Assembly (NCBI GenBank): GCA_030834895.1
Contig: JAUQXA010000062.1
Span: forward strand, 62,001-126,000
Origin: Anaerolineales bacterium
Lineage (GTDB): Bacteria > Chloroflexota > Anaerolineae > Anaerolineales > Villigracilaceae
DNA: 64,000 nucleotides
Direction of reading: 5' to 3'
Below the pieces are notes generated by a model. That model made no database searches. It was not told where the DNA came from and worked only from the letters and a program-made list of their open reading frames with translations. Position 1 is the stretch's first letter, and every line of letters begins with the position of its first letter. A program made the translations under genes and the position numbers. This document shows positions 1-8,991 of this stretch, piece by piece.

Positions 1-159
1 GAAATCCCAGTTCGAGGTGTGCGGCGCGCCGATAATAATGTATTTGGGCAGGTCGGGAGGAGTCCCATCCACGCGCCAGCCAGCCAGCCGCATGATGGAA
101 TTGCTTGCAAAACGCAAAAGCGGACTAAAGATCGGGGTGTTGAAGATTGTGGTTTTCAT
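1..159 (-). CDS. PlsC-like acyltransferase, N-terminal part (runs off left edge)
   Basis: A minus-strand frame opens at the ATG ending at 159, preceded by an AAGGAAAA ribosome site, and is still open at base 1, giving 53 residues. It ends at the edge with APHTSNWDF, whose H-x4-D spacing is the catalytic signature of 1-acylglycerol-3-phosphate acyltransferases; the preceding MRLAGWRVDG..PDLPKYIII is typical of the small stand-alone PlsC-like group. These enzymes acylate lysophospholipids at the inner membrane. It is divergent from the sulfotransferase gene. The glycine-rich acceptor motifs lie outside the window, so the exact substrate cannot be judged. Confidence 0.75.
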   Translation of the reverse strand, partial: MKTTIFNTPIFSPLLRFASNSIMRLAGWRVDGTPPDLPKYIIIGAPHTSNWDF

Positions 160-233
160 GTTTTCCTTGATTATATAACCCTGCGGCCTGTTTTTGGACT
201 CTGATTACGTGGATTTTGTGGTTAAATACTCGC

Positions 234-1082
234 ATGATATTCAAATCGTCCCTCCGTTCTCTTGTCTATCAAAGCGAAAAAATCATCCAGCGTCTGCGTT
301 TTGCTTCCCAACCCGCTGACCTTCCCATTCTGCTTGGCATTTCGTTTCCCAAGAGCGGTACGCACCTTCTCGACCAGATTCTGCTTGGATTTTCGAACGT
401 TGCGCCCTACGCCAAACGTGTGCATTCCTTCTATGCCGAACACGAAGGCGAAAGCGGACGTAAACGCAGTCCCGAACAAGCCATAGTCTGGCTCGATTCG
501 CTCCGCCCATGTGATGTGGCTTCGGCGCATCTCTTCGCCCGCCCCAAAGTTGTCCGCCGCGTTTGTTCGCCCAAGTTCGCGCCGTACTTCATCTTCCGCG
601 ACCCGCGTGACGTGGTTGTCTCGCACGTTTTCTACGTCACCGATATGGAGGCGCGTCACGTCCACCACGACTATTACAAGTCCCTGCCCGATTTCAACGC
701 GCGGCTCAAGGTCAGCATTTTGGGGCGACCAGACTCCGAGGCAGAGTTCCCGGACATCGCTGGACGCTTTGCTCCCTACCTCGATTGGCTGAATCAGTCC
801 GAAGTGTTGACCATCCACTTCGAGGATTTGATCCACGACCGAGCCGCGACTCTGACCCGAATCATGGATCACCTCCTCAGCCGAATCCCGCTCCGCTCCA
901 CCCGACAGTTGATCCTGGATTCCCTCGAAACTTCCATCAACCCGAAGAAATCCCCCACCTTCCGCTCCGGCAAAACTGGCGAATGGAAGAAGCATTTCAA
1001 TGAAGAAAATAAAAAGATTTTCAAGGATATTGCGGGTGATTTATTGGTGAAACTGGGATACGAAAAGGATAATTCCTGGTAA
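234..1082 (+). CDS. Sulfotransferase-domain protein
   Basis: This 282-residue protein carries the PAPS-dependent sulfotransferase signatures: the 5'-phosphosulfate loop FPKSGTH at residues 38-44, the 3'-phosphate motif RDPRDVVVSH at 122-131, and the C-terminal RSGKTGEWKKHF at 244-255 that closes over PAPS. It should move sulfate from PAPS to a hydroxyl or amine of a glycan, lipid or small molecule. I start at the ATG at 234; a TTG six codons upstream at 216 is possible. It begins a cluster of glycan-related genes on the same strand, which suggests a surface polymer or glycolipid as acceptor (inference). Confidence 0.85.
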   Translation: MIFKSSLRSLVYQSEKIIQRLRFASQPADLPILLGISFPKSGTHLLDQILLGFSNVAPYAKRVHSFYAEHEGESGRKRSPEQAIVWLDSLRPCDVASAHLFARPKVVRRVCSPKFAPYFIFRDPRDVVVSHVFYVTDMEARHVHHDYYKSLPDFNARLKVSILGRPDSEAEFPDIAGRFAPYLDWLNQSEVLTIHFEDLIHDRAATLTRIMDHLLSRIPLRSTRQLILDSLETSINPKKSPTFRSGKTGEWKKHFNEENKKIFKDIAGDLLVKLGYEKDNSW

Positions 1083-1106
1083 TTTGTTCAACGCCCATCC
1101 GGGCCG

Positions 1107-1112
1107 TATAAT
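1107..1112 (+). promoter_or_regulatory. -10 box of the glycosyltransferase operon
   Basis: TATAAT lies 21 bases before the start codon of the GT39 gene, with a separate GGAGG ribosome site between them. No convincing -35 box is seen. Confidence 0.45.
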
Positions 1113-1133
1113 GGATTCCAACAGGAGGCTGCC

Positions 1134-2648
1134 ATGAAAAAGAATCAATTTGCTGGCTTCTTTACTGATAATAATATTTTATTGTTATTGGGTCTGGCGT
1201 TGTTCCTTCTCCACATGTTCACCAACCACCAATACGGCTTTCATCAGGACGAAATGGTGGTTGTGGACAATGCTTACAATCTGGACTGGGGTTATGTGGA
1301 ATATCCGCCCATCACGCCGTTCCTGGCACGCATTTCGATTGACATCTTTGGCTTGTCCCTTGTTAGCGCGCGAATGTTTGCGGCGCTGGCGCACAGCATT
1401 GTGTTGGTACTGGCTGGCTTGATGGCGCGTGAGTTGGGCGGGAAACGCTCGGCTCAAATCATAGCGGCACTGGCGGCGGCAATTTCGCCGACTGCAATGG
1501 CGTGGGGGGCGATGATCGAATATGTTGCCTTTGATTACCTCTGGTCGGTGCTGCTCGCTTATTTGGTCATCCGCCTATTGAGATCGGAAGACCCGCGCTG
1601 GTGGCTGGGAATCGGCGCGGTGATTGGCCTGGGGATGATGACCAAATACACGATGGCGATGTTCACGGCTGGCATTGTCGGCGGGGTGCTGTTGACCGAT
1701 GCGCGCCGCTACTTGAAAAGCCTCTGGCTATGGGGTGGGGTCGTTTTGTCGCTGCTGATATTTCTGCCCAATTTGATCTGGCAGATTCAGCATAATTTCA
1801 TTTCGCTTGATTTTCTTTCGAGCATCCACGAACGTGACGTTGAAATTGGACGCGCGGCAGGCTACCTGATCGATCAGTTTATCTCCTGCGCGAATCCGTT
1901 CTTTATCCCGATGTGGATATCTGGGCTTATCTATTACCTCTTCAAAGAAGACGGCAGTCGTTTCCGCGCAATGGGCTGGATGTACGTCATTCCGTTTCTG
2001 ATCTACCTTGTCACACAAGGTCGTGGATATTACATGGCATCCGCCTATCCCATGCTGATTGCCGCGGGCGCGGTGGTCTGGGAGCGTCGCCTCCTTTCGG
2101 CTTCAGCAGAAAAAGCCAAATCCATGCTAAGAACAACCTGGGCAGGCGTCGCCGCTGGCGCACTCTTCAGTGGCGCGTTGACTCTGCCCATTGCGCCAAT
2201 CAATTCCGCCTGGTGGGATGCGGTCGCCGAGATCAACGACTCTTTTATAGAACAGATCGGCTGGCATGATATGGTCAAGTCCGTCGCTGGAATTTATGCT
2301 GGATTGCCCGACGAGGAAAAGGCACGGGCTGGTATTTTGACGGATGAGAATGACGAAGCAGCCGCGTTGAACATCTACGGCGGAGAGTACGGACTTCCAA
2401 AAGCCATTAGCGGCTCGGACACATTTTACTTGCGCGGTTATGGGAATCCGCCGCCCGAGATCTTGATCGTTGTGGGAGTTGAACGCCAATATATCGACAT
2501 GTTTCTCGACCAATGCACTGTCGAAGGCACAACCGTCAATTCTTATGGGGTTGACAATGACCTGGCACACCCGCCTGAAATTTATCTTTGTCGAAAGGTG
2601 CGTCTCCCTTGGCCAGAGTTTTGGGAAAAGATAAAACATTATTCATGA
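1134..2648 (+). CDS. GT39-type membrane glycosyltransferase
   Basis: A 504-residue multi-span membrane protein of the ArnT/protein-O-mannosyltransferase fold (PMT/GT-C). The acidic pair in FHQDE at 36-40, in the first outward loop, and the following EYPPITPFLARI are the usual catalytic-loop features of this family, which uses a polyprenyl-phosphate sugar donor and acts on the outer face of the membrane. About ten hydrophobic segments lie in the first 370 residues, followed by a soluble C-terminal part. The ATG is preceded by GGAGG. The stop overlaps the next gene start (ATGA), so the two are translationally coupled. Confidence 0.85.
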   Translation: MKKNQFAGFFTDNNILLLLGLALFLLHMFTNHQYGFHQDEMVVVDNAYNLDWGYVEYPPITPFLARISIDIFGLSLVSARMFAALAHSIVLVLAGLMARELGGKRSAQIIAALAAAISPTAMAWGAMIEYVAFDYLWSVLLAYLVIRLLRSEDPRWWLGIGAVIGLGMMTKYTMAMFTAGIVGGVLLTDARRYLKSLWLWGGVVLSLLIFLPNLIWQIQHNFISLDFLSSIHERDVEIGRAAGYLIDQFISCANPFFIPMWISGLIYYLFKEDGSRFRAMGWMYVIPFLIYLVTQGRGYYMASAYPMLIAAGAVVWERRLLSASAEKAKSMLRTTWAGVAAGALFSGALTLPIAPINSAWWDAVAEINDSFIEQIGWHDMVKSVAGIYAGLPDEEKARAGILTDENDEAAALNIYGGEYGLPKAISGSDTFYLRGYGNPPPEILIVVGVERQYIDMFLDQCTVEGTTVNSYGVDNDLAHPPEIYLCRKVRLPWPEFWEKIKHYS

Positions 2649-3589
2649 ACTGCTCCATCGTCATCCGCGCATATAACGAAGAGAAACACATCGGACGCTT
2701 GCTGGAGGGAATCCGCCAGCAGACTGTCAAAGATGTGGAAGTCATTCTCGTCGACTCTGGCTCGACCGATGGGACGGTTTCCGTTGCTGAAAGCTTCGGC
2801 GCGCAGACAGTTCGAATCCGTCCCGACGAATTCACTTTCGGGCGTTCGCTCAACTTCGGGATTAAGTCCGCGACCCGCAAGTTGATCGTCATCGCCAGCG
2901 CCCATGTCTATCCCGTCTATCCCGATTGGTTGGAGACTTTGCTTCGCCCGTTTGAAGATGAAAGCGTGGCTTTAGCCTACGGCAAACAGCGCGGACCCGA
3001 CTTTGCCAAGTTTTCCGAACAACAGATCTTTCACCAATGGTATCCCGACGTAAGCAAGCCAAGGCAGGAGACTGCCTTCTGCAACAACGCCAACGCCGCC
3101 ATCCGCAAAAGTTTGTGGGAGAAAAATAATTACGACGAAACCTTGACGGGTCTCGAAGACCTTGCCTGGGCGAAGTGGGCAAAGGAGCAGGGACATGTCA
3201 TCGCGTACGTCGCCGAAGCCGAAATCATCCACGTCCACGATGAGACGCCGCGTGGAGTCTACAATCGCTACCGCCGCGAGGCGATGGCACTGCGGAAAAT
3301 CTACCCCGAAGCGCATTTCAACTTTTATGACTTTCTGCGCCTGACAGCGACCAACATTTTCAGCGACCTCTGGCACGCTACGCGCGAACGTGTTTTGCTC
3401 AAAAACCTCGCCTCCATCTTCTGGTTTCGCTACATGCAATTCCATGGCACAAGGATTGGTCACCGCGAGACGAGTCTGGTCACGCCGCAGTTACGAGAGA
3501 CATTTTATTATGCGAGGGAACGGAAGAGAAAAGAGGAAAATAAACGGGATGTGAAGCCGATTCGGTATAATAAGGAGAATAGTGAATAG
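2645..3589 (+). CDS. Family 2 glycosyltransferase
   Basis: A 314-residue GT-A enzyme. The N-terminus NCSIVIRAYNEEKHI and VILVDSGSTDGT (residues 34-44) are the nucleotide-sugar binding signature of GT2, and GLEDLAWAKWA supplies the usual ED acceptor/base motif. It probably builds a glycan on the inner membrane face. I chose the ATG at 2645, which overlaps the stop of the preceding gene as ATGA; a longer frame opens at 2588 but has no support. It shares the operon with the GT39 gene and the four-helix protein. Confidence 0.88.
   Translation: MNCSIVIRAYNEEKHIGRLLEGIRQQTVKDVEVILVDSGSTDGTVSVAESFGAQTVRIRPDEFTFGRSLNFGIKSATRKLIVIASAHVYPVYPDWLETLLRPFEDESVALAYGKQRGPDFAKFSEQQIFHQWYPDVSKPRQETAFCNNANAAIRKSLWEKNNYDETLTGLEDLAWAKWAKEQGHVIAYVAEAEIIHVHDETPRGVYNRYRREAMALRKIYPEAHFNFYDFLRLTATNIFSDLWHATRERVLLKNLASIFWFRYMQFHGTRIGHRETSLVTPQLRETFYYARERKRKEENKRDVKPIRYNKENSE
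3566..3571 (+). promoter_or_regulatory. Internal -10 box before the four-helix protein gene
   Basis: TATAAT inside the end of the GT2 gene is followed by AAGGAG and then the start codon at 3593, so the small gene may have its own promoter. Confidence 0.35.
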
Positions 3590-3592
3590 GTT

Positions 3593-4072
3593 ATGGTGAA
3601 TAGGTGGATGATGGGCGATAATATTCAAGGTTTGGAGACTCTGGAAGCTTGGAAGAAGGCAAGGACGCTGGTTCTGGTAGTCTATCGAGAAGTCCTGCCG
3701 TTGTTGCCCGCCGAGGAAAAATGGCATCTCAACCAGCAAATTCGTCGTTCCGCTCAAAGCGTCTTTGCCAATATCGCTGAAGAACACGGTAGGTTTTATT
3801 ATCAGGAAAATATCCGCTTTTGCTACATTGCCAGAGGCTCGCTGACCGAAACTTATACTCACCTTGTTCTGGCACATGACATGAGATATATTCCCAACGA
3901 CCTGTTCGACCACTTGAAAAGTCAAATCGACGAACTCATTCGCATCATCAACGGCTACATCGCCTACCTGAAACGCTCCAAACGCGGCGAAAACGAACCA
4001 GGTGCCAAGCATTTCATCCAAGAACCTCAATCCAATTATTTCACCGAAGACCCCACAGACCAAACTTTCTAA
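3593..4072 (+). CDS. Four-helix bundle protein (23S rRNA IVP / S23 family)
   Basis: A 159-residue, mostly helical protein with the family pattern LEAWKKARTLVLVVYR at the start, the central QIRRSAQSVFANIAEEHGR and a third helix RGSLTETYTHLVLAHD. These are landmarks of the intervening-sequence-protein family (PF05635), originally found inside 23S rRNA insertions but widespread as free-standing genes. Biochemical role is not established. Starts at 3608 or 3611 are possible alternatives. The final 35 residues are polar and unlike the family core. It sits three bases after the GT2 gene. Confidence 0.85.
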   Translation: MVNRWMMGDNIQGLETLEAWKKARTLVLVVYREVLPLLPAEEKWHLNQQIRRSAQSVFANIAEEHGRFYYQENIRFCYIARGSLTETYTHLVLAHDMRYIPNDLFDHLKSQIDELIRIINGYIAYLKRSKRGENEPGAKHFIQEPQSNYFTEDPTDQTF

Positions 4073-4100
4073 CCGACGCCTTTCCTATTCACTATTCCCC

Positions 4101-4925
4101 ATGACCTTATCCCTCACCCCTGCCTCCGACTTCCCCATCTCCCAACTGGCTGACCTGCTCACGCGCGGATTTGAAGATTACTTCGTCCCCATCCACATCA
4201 CCGAAGATGTTTTCCTGACCATGCTCCGCCGTGACAGCATCGACCTGACCGCCAGCCGCGTGATCCTCAAAGGCGGGGAACCAATCGGCATTGGGCTAGT
4301 TGCCCGTCGCGGCTGGACGAGTCGCCTCGCGGCGATGGGCATCGTGGTCAATGCCAGAAACAGCGGCGTGGGGACATGGGCAATGGGACAACTTGTCGAA
4401 GAGGCAAAAACACGCGGCGAGAAACAAATGCTTTTGGAAGTCATCGAGCAAAACACGGCAGGCGTGAAGTTGTATGAAAAGGTCGGCTTCGAGAAAGTCC
4501 GCAGGCTGGTGGGATATAAAATCGAAAATCCGCAGGTTGAAGTGCGACATCAACTCGAAGAGATGGACATCTACGAACTGGCAAAGATCGTGACCCGCCA
4601 CGGCTTGCCCGACCTGCCCTGGCAACTGACAGGCGCAACCATCGCACAGTACACGCCGCCCACCCGCGCCTTCCGCATCAACGAAGCCTACTGTCTCATC
4701 AGCGACCCATCTGCGGCGGACGTGGCAATCTCGTCGGTGCTGGTCAAGACCCGTTCGCGCGGAGCAGGTCTCAGCCGAGTCCTTTTGCAAGCGCTCTTCG
4801 CCAACTTCCCGAACAAGACCTGGCACGTCTCCGCCATCTATCCCGAAGAAATGGCGTTCATCTTCGAACAGGTCGGCATGACACGCGAAGCACTTTCGCA
4901 ATGGCAGATGTCGCTGGCGTTGTAA
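4101..4925 (+). CDS. GNAT N-acetyltransferase
   Basis: A 274-residue protein. Residues about 55-130 hold a GNAT core: the beta-strand GIGLVARRGWTSRLAAMGIVV, the acetyl-CoA loop RNSGVGTWAMGQL, and the C-terminal YEKVGFEKVR pattern. Residues about 150-274 look like a second, more degenerate GNAT half (SRGAGLSRVLLQAL replaces the CoA loop). I start at the ATG at 4101 because the frame open from 4002 overlaps the previous gene and its extra residues have no family counterpart. Substrate unknown. Confidence 0.8.
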   Translation: MTLSLTPASDFPISQLADLLTRGFEDYFVPIHITEDVFLTMLRRDSIDLTASRVILKGGEPIGIGLVARRGWTSRLAAMGIVVNARNSGVGTWAMGQLVEEAKTRGEKQMLLEVIEQNTAGVKLYEKVGFEKVRRLVGYKIENPQVEVRHQLEEMDIYELAKIVTRHGLPDLPWQLTGATIAQYTPPTRAFRINEAYCLISDPSAADVAISSVLVKTRSRGAGLSRVLLQALFANFPNKTWHVSAIYPEEMAFIFEQVGMTREALSQWQMSLAL

Positions 4926-4977
4926 AATCGTTTCGCGTTGAGCGCAGTCGAAACACGAAGGGAATTACCAACTAAGA

Positions 4978-4983
4978 TAAAAT
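4978..4983 (+). promoter_or_regulatory. -10 box of a leaderless transcript
   Basis: TAAAAT is followed by exactly seven bases and then the ATG at 4991, placing transcription start at or next to the A of the start codon. The only purine-rich stretch (AGGGGG) is too close to the ATG to be a ribosome site. Confidence 0.45.
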
Positions 4984-4990
4984 AGGGGGC

Positions 4991-5662
4991 ATGAAACTAG
5001 CCGCCCTTGTCCCCATGCGTCACCACAGCCAGCGTGTGCCTGGAAAGAATTATCGCCCGCTCGCGGGCAAACCCCTTTTTCATCACATCATCGAAACCCT
5101 GCTCGCGGTTCCTGAAATCGAAACCGTGATGGTGGATACGGACTCCGAACCTGTCATGGACGGCATGCGCCAGTTCTTTCCCACCGTCAAGTTGATTCAA
5201 CGCCCCAAACATCTCCGCGCCGACGATATTCCGATGAACGAAATCCTGCTATACGACACGGCACAAGTTCAAGCGGATTTTTACTTGCAAACCCATAGCA
5301 CCAATCCACTGCTGAAAGCGGAAACCATCTCACGCGGAGTCAAAACCTTCTTCGCGGAATATCCAAAATATGATTCCCTGTTTTCCGTCACCCGCTGGCA
5401 GACACGCTTGTATTTTCAGGATGGACGCGCCATCAACCACAACCCGCTCGAATTGATTCAGACCCAAGACCTGCCGCCCGTCTACGAGGAAAACTCCTGT
5501 CTGTACCTTTTCACCCGCGAAAACCTCGCCCGCAAACGTCACCGCATCGGCGACAAGCCCTTCATGCTGGAGATCGACAAGTCCGAAGCCTGGGATATCG
5601 ACGAAGAATTGGACTTCGAGATCACAGACTTTTTGATGAAGAGAAGAATGAATGCAAAATAA
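4991..5662 (+). CDS. CMP-sugar synthetase-like cytidylyltransferase
   Basis: This 223-residue protein opens with ALVPMRHHSQRVPGKNYRPLAGKPL, the nucleotide-binding signature of the NeuA/KdsB group (CTP:acylneuraminate cytidylyltransferases). QTHSTNPLLKAETI and the closing LEIDKSEAWDIDEELDFEI match the sugar- and metal-binding parts of NeuA. It should activate a nonulosonic or related sugar with CTP in the cytoplasm. No neighbouring neuB or neuC is visible, so the sugar is unknown. The last 11 bases overlap the next gene. Confidence 0.82.
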   Translation: MKLAALVPMRHHSQRVPGKNYRPLAGKPLFHHIIETLLAVPEIETVMVDTDSEPVMDGMRQFFPTVKLIQRPKHLRADDIPMNEILLYDTAQVQADFYLQTHSTNPLLKAETISRGVKTFFAEYPKYDSLFSVTRWQTRLYFQDGRAINHNPLELIQTQDLPPVYEENSCLYLFTRENLARKRHRIGDKPFMLEIDKSEAWDIDEELDFEITDFLMKRRMNAK

Positions 5663-7652
5663 AAAACAATTCTGGCTGGGCGCGCTGCTCATCTTCATCG
5701 TCTCCGCCTTTGCCTACCTGCCGCTGGTAAAAAACCTGGGCTACCTGAATGACGACTGGTATCAGATGTACGACATGCTGGTCAAAGGTCCCAGCTTCTA
5801 CCACGAGATTTTCGCCATCGACCGCCCTGGGCGCGCGCTGGCGATGATTCCGCTGTTCACGTTGTTTGGCTTCAATCCGCTGTGGTATCACCTGAGCGCA
5901 TTCTTCTTCCGCATGATGGGTGGCATCTTCCTCTTTTGGACGGGACGCATGTTGTGGAGAGACCGCAATCTCTTCGCGCTGGTCACGGGACTGTTGTTTG
6001 CCATCTACCCTGGCTTTCTTTCCCAACCCAACGCCATTGACTACCAATCGCACATCCTAGCCCTCTTCCTTGCCATGCTCTCGGTGGCGTTGACTGTTCA
6101 ATCGCTGTTGGTGGAAAACCTTCGCAACAAAGTTTTGCTCATCGCCGGCTCCATCCTTGCGGGTTGGGGCGCGTTGAGTCAGATGGAATATTACATCGGC
6201 ATCGAAGGCTTTCGCTTCGCCGCCATCATTATGTTGATGTGGCGCGGAGATGGGACTTTCCGCCAAAAGGTGATGAAGGTCATCAAAGCCAGCTTGCCCT
6301 TCCTGTTGGTTGCGGCAGGATTCCTCATCTGGCGGCTGTTCTTCTTTGAATCGGCGCGCAAGGCAACCGATGTGAGTTTGCAAGTCTTGCAGGTCATTTC
6401 ATCGCCACTGACCGCGCTCTGGTGGCTGAACTATCTGCTTCAAGACTTCTTTACCGTCACGCTGGCGGCATGGACAATGCCCGTCTATCAACTGGCTTTC
6501 CCCATGCGCTTGAAGGATATGGCAATTGCGTTGGCATTGTCTGCGGTTGCGGTGGGCGTCGTGCTGGTCGCGCTCCGCTGGCGGGGAGAAAAGGCGTCCG
6601 AAGCAGAACCAACTCACAGCGGCGAGACGTTGTTCCTCAGCCTCGTCACCATGCTCGGCGGACTCGTCCCCGTCATCCTCGTCAACCGTCATGTCACATT
6701 GCCCGATTATTCGCGCTACACGTTGATCGCATCGGTGGGCGCGGTCATGTTGATTGCCCTGCTCATCGAAAGCTTGGCGCGGCGCGGCGCACAAATCACG
6801 GTGATCGGCATTTTGGTTTCGATTGCGGTGATGACCCATTACGGCAACACCATCCGCTCGGTTTATGAAACCAAAGCCACGCGCAATTTTTGGCAACAGG
6901 TGGCGTGGCGCGCGCCGAACATCGAAGACGGCGTGACGTTGATTGCGTCGTATCCGAACAGTCCGCTGGCGGAGGATTATTTTATTTGGGGTCCCGCCAA
7001 TTTTATTTATCGCCCCGAAAAGCAAAGCAACAATCCTGTGGTGGTGAGGCTTCCCGCCGCCGTGTTGACTGGCGACGTGGTCAATCAGATCGCGGCGGGC
7101 AGCGGGGTCGAGACTCCGCTGCGGCGCGGCAATTATCTGGAGCGTGATTTTGGAAACGTGCTGGTGATGATCCAAACGCGCGAGGATGGATGTGTGCGAA
7201 TCATCGACGGCGACGCCCCCGAGCTTTCTCCGTCGGATGCGGACCGCCTCAAGTTGATCGCCCCCCGCTCGCGGCTGGATGCTGTCATCACGGACGGCGA
7301 ATCGCCGACCCCGCCTGTGAACATCTTCGGCAAAGAACCTGAGCATGGCTGGTGCTACTTCTATCAAAAGGCTGACCTTGCCCGTCAGCGCGGTGAGTGG
7401 GAGGAGATTCCTGTTTTGCTAAATCAGGCTTTGGACGGCGGCTACTATCCCAACGACAGTCTGGAGTGGATGCCCTTCCTGCAAGCCGCCGCCATTCAAG
7501 ATGACGTGAAGCAGGTGCGAGAGATGACCAAGATTGTCACCGCCGACAAGATTTTGGGAATACAAGTCTGTAACCTGATGACGGACTTCGCGCAAGAACA
7601 AACATTGAGCGATGAAATGAAGTCGGTTATCGAGCAGGGGATTTGCAAATAA
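5652..7652 (+). CDS. Polytopic membrane protein, probable GT-C type glycosyltransferase
   Basis: A 666-residue protein with about ten to twelve hydrophobic spans in residues 1-400 and a soluble C-terminal half. The first loop contains YLNDDWYQMYD, an acidic pair after the first membrane span as in GT-C transferases that use polyprenyl-linked sugars; this resemblance is my inference, not a confident family call. It overlaps the cytidylyltransferase gene by 11 bases, so it is translated from the same message and likely serves the same polymer. Confidence 0.6.
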   Translation: MQNKKQFWLGALLIFIVSAFAYLPLVKNLGYLNDDWYQMYDMLVKGPSFYHEIFAIDRPGRALAMIPLFTLFGFNPLWYHLSAFFFRMMGGIFLFWTGRMLWRDRNLFALVTGLLFAIYPGFLSQPNAIDYQSHILALFLAMLSVALTVQSLLVENLRNKVLLIAGSILAGWGALSQMEYYIGIEGFRFAAIIMLMWRGDGTFRQKVMKVIKASLPFLLVAAGFLIWRLFFFESARKATDVSLQVLQVISSPLTALWWLNYLLQDFFTVTLAAWTMPVYQLAFPMRLKDMAIALALSAVAVGVVLVALRWRGEKASEAEPTHSGETLFLSLVTMLGGLVPVILVNRHVTLPDYSRYTLIASVGAVMLIALLIESLARRGAQITVIGILVSIAVMTHYGNTIRSVYETKATRNFWQQVAWRAPNIEDGVTLIASYPNSPLAEDYFIWGPANFIYRPEKQSNNPVVVRLPAAVLTGDVVNQIAAGSGVETPLRRGNYLERDFGNVLVMIQTREDGCVRIIDGDAPELSPSDADRLKLIAPRSRLDAVITDGESPTPPVNIFGKEPEHGWCYFYQKADLARQRGEWEEIPVLLNQALDGGYYPNDSLEWMPFLQAAAIQDDVKQVREMTKIVTADKILGIQVCNLMTDFAQEQTLSDEMKSVIEQGICK

Positions 7653-7656
7653 CATC

Positions 7657-7691
7657 TAGCTCTGTCGGGGGCTAAGCCCCCGACAGAGCTA
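7657..7691. repeat. Perfect 16-bp palindrome, terminator or dispersed repeat
   Basis: TAGCTCTGTCGGGGGC, loop TAA, then its exact complement. It lies five bases after the stop of the membrane-protein gene. No T-run follows, so it may be a mobile palindromic unit that has come to serve as a transcript end. Confidence 0.7.
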
Positions 7692-7707
7692 TTAGACAGA
7701 AATCAAA

Positions 7708-8961
7708 ATGGCAACCCGAAAAGCAGACGTTCTCATCATCGGCGGCAGTTCAATTGGCTTGAATTGCGCCTATTATCTTTTGAAATCGGGGCGACAAGTC
7801 ACGATCATCGAAGCGAATGAAATTGCGCGGGGGAATGCTTCTGGCAACGCGGGACATATCGTACCGAGTCACATCATCCCGCTTGCCGCGCCTGGGACGA
7901 TAGGCAACGCCCTCCGCTGGATGCTGAATCCAAAGACAAGTCCCTTCGGCATGAAGGTCAGCCTCGACCCGAAATATCTTTGGTGGCTGATTCGATTTGC
8001 GCTTGCTTGCAGTGAAGCCAACGTCCAGCGCGCCATTCCGCCGTTGAACAGCCTCGGTCAGTTGAGCGCCAGAAATTTTTCACAGATCATCGTCGAGGAA
8101 AATTTTTATTGTCATTATCAGGAAAAGGGTCTGCTCTTTTTGTACAAAACTGTGAAAGCCTTTGAAGGCGCAAAGCGTGAAGCCGAACTCATGCGAAGGC
8201 ACGGCATTCCTGCAGAGATATTGGACAAGGCGGCGCTCCACGAACGCGAGCCCGCCGCGCAGGATGATGTCTTGGGCGGCGTACATTTCACGGGCGATGC
8301 ACATTTGAACCCCGCGCTCTTTCTCAAATTGCTTGGGGAACGCGTCCGCTTGATGGGCGCGGAGGTTTTCGAGCATACACCAGTTACAGGGTTTGATGTG
8401 ACAGGTGGAAAGATACGCACCATAAAAACCAGCGCAGGAGATTTTGAAGCGAATGAAATTGTTCTGGCTGCTGGAGCATGGACTCCCCTCGTGGCGCGTG
8501 ACCTGAAATTGAACATCCCCGTCCAGCCTGCGCGTGGCTACAGCCTGACGATGTCCGCGACACAAGCCATGCCGCGCCATGCGCTTTTGCTTGGCGAGCG
8601 CAGTGTGGCAATCTCGCCAATGGGCGATCTGTTACGTCTTACAGGTAGGTTGGAACTCAGCGACATTGACAGGACGGTCAGTGCGAAACAGCTTGCAGGC
8701 ATCGAACGCGCAACACGGGAGTACGTCCATTTGGATGAGAAACTCAACATCCACGAAACCTGGGCTGGACTGCGTCCCACCACGCCTGATGGGATGCCCA
8801 TCATCGGACGTTCACCACGCCACAACAATTTGGTCATTGCCACAGGTCACGCCATGCTCGGTCTATCGCTGGGACCAGGCACAGGTCAGGTGGTGGCGGA
8901 ACTGGTCAACGGGCAGGAAACGGCGTTCGATCTGAGTCCGCTGCGGGTGGGGCGTTTCTAA
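7708..8961 (+). CDS. FAD-dependent D-amino-acid dehydrogenase / glycine oxidase family protein
   Basis: A 417-residue member of the DAO fold. The N-terminus ADVLIIGGSSIGLNCAYYL is a Rossmann FAD-binding motif followed by an acidic residue in IIEAN; the C-terminus contains GLRPTTPDGMPIIGRSP and GHAMLGLSLGPGTGQVVAEL, matching the DadA small-subunit signature. It should oxidise D-amino acids or a similar amine to the imino acid and pass electrons to a quinone or oxygen. It stands alone between a palindrome and a lipoprotein gene. Confidence 0.85.
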   Translation: MATRKADVLIIGGSSIGLNCAYYLLKSGRQVTIIEANEIARGNASGNAGHIVPSHIIPLAAPGTIGNALRWMLNPKTSPFGMKVSLDPKYLWWLIRFALACSEANVQRAIPPLNSLGQLSARNFSQIIVEENFYCHYQEKGLLFLYKTVKAFEGAKREAELMRRHGIPAEILDKAALHEREPAAQDDVLGGVHFTGDAHLNPALFLKLLGERVRLMGAEVFEHTPVTGFDVTGGKIRTIKTSAGDFEANEIVLAAGAWTPLVARDLKLNIPVQPARGYSLTMSATQAMPRHALLLGERSVAISPMGDLLRLTGRLELSDIDRTVSAKQLAGIERATREYVHLDEKLNIHETWAGLRPTTPDGMPIIGRSPRHNNLVIATGHAMLGLSLGPGTGQVVAELVNGQETAFDLSPLRVGRF

Positions 8962-8991
8962 TTGTTTAATAATTGGATAATATCAAAAGCA

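Noticed and set aside
19..204. Plus-strand 61-codon frame at the left edge
   Set aside because: The minus strand of the same bases encodes the acyltransferase N-terminus with HTSNWDF and a ribosome site.
222..995. Minus-strand frame opposite the sulfotransferase gene
   Set aside because: No motif; the plus strand has all three PAPS motifs in order.
2805..2825. GTTCGAATCC resembling a tRNA T-arm
   Set aside because: It lies inside the GT2 coding sequence and no acceptor or anticodon arms surround it.
6399..7367. A long minus-strand open frame inside the membrane-protein gene
   Set aside because: Composition is Arg/His-rich as expected for the complement of a G+C-rich gene; the plus-strand gene has clear membrane spans and operon coupling.
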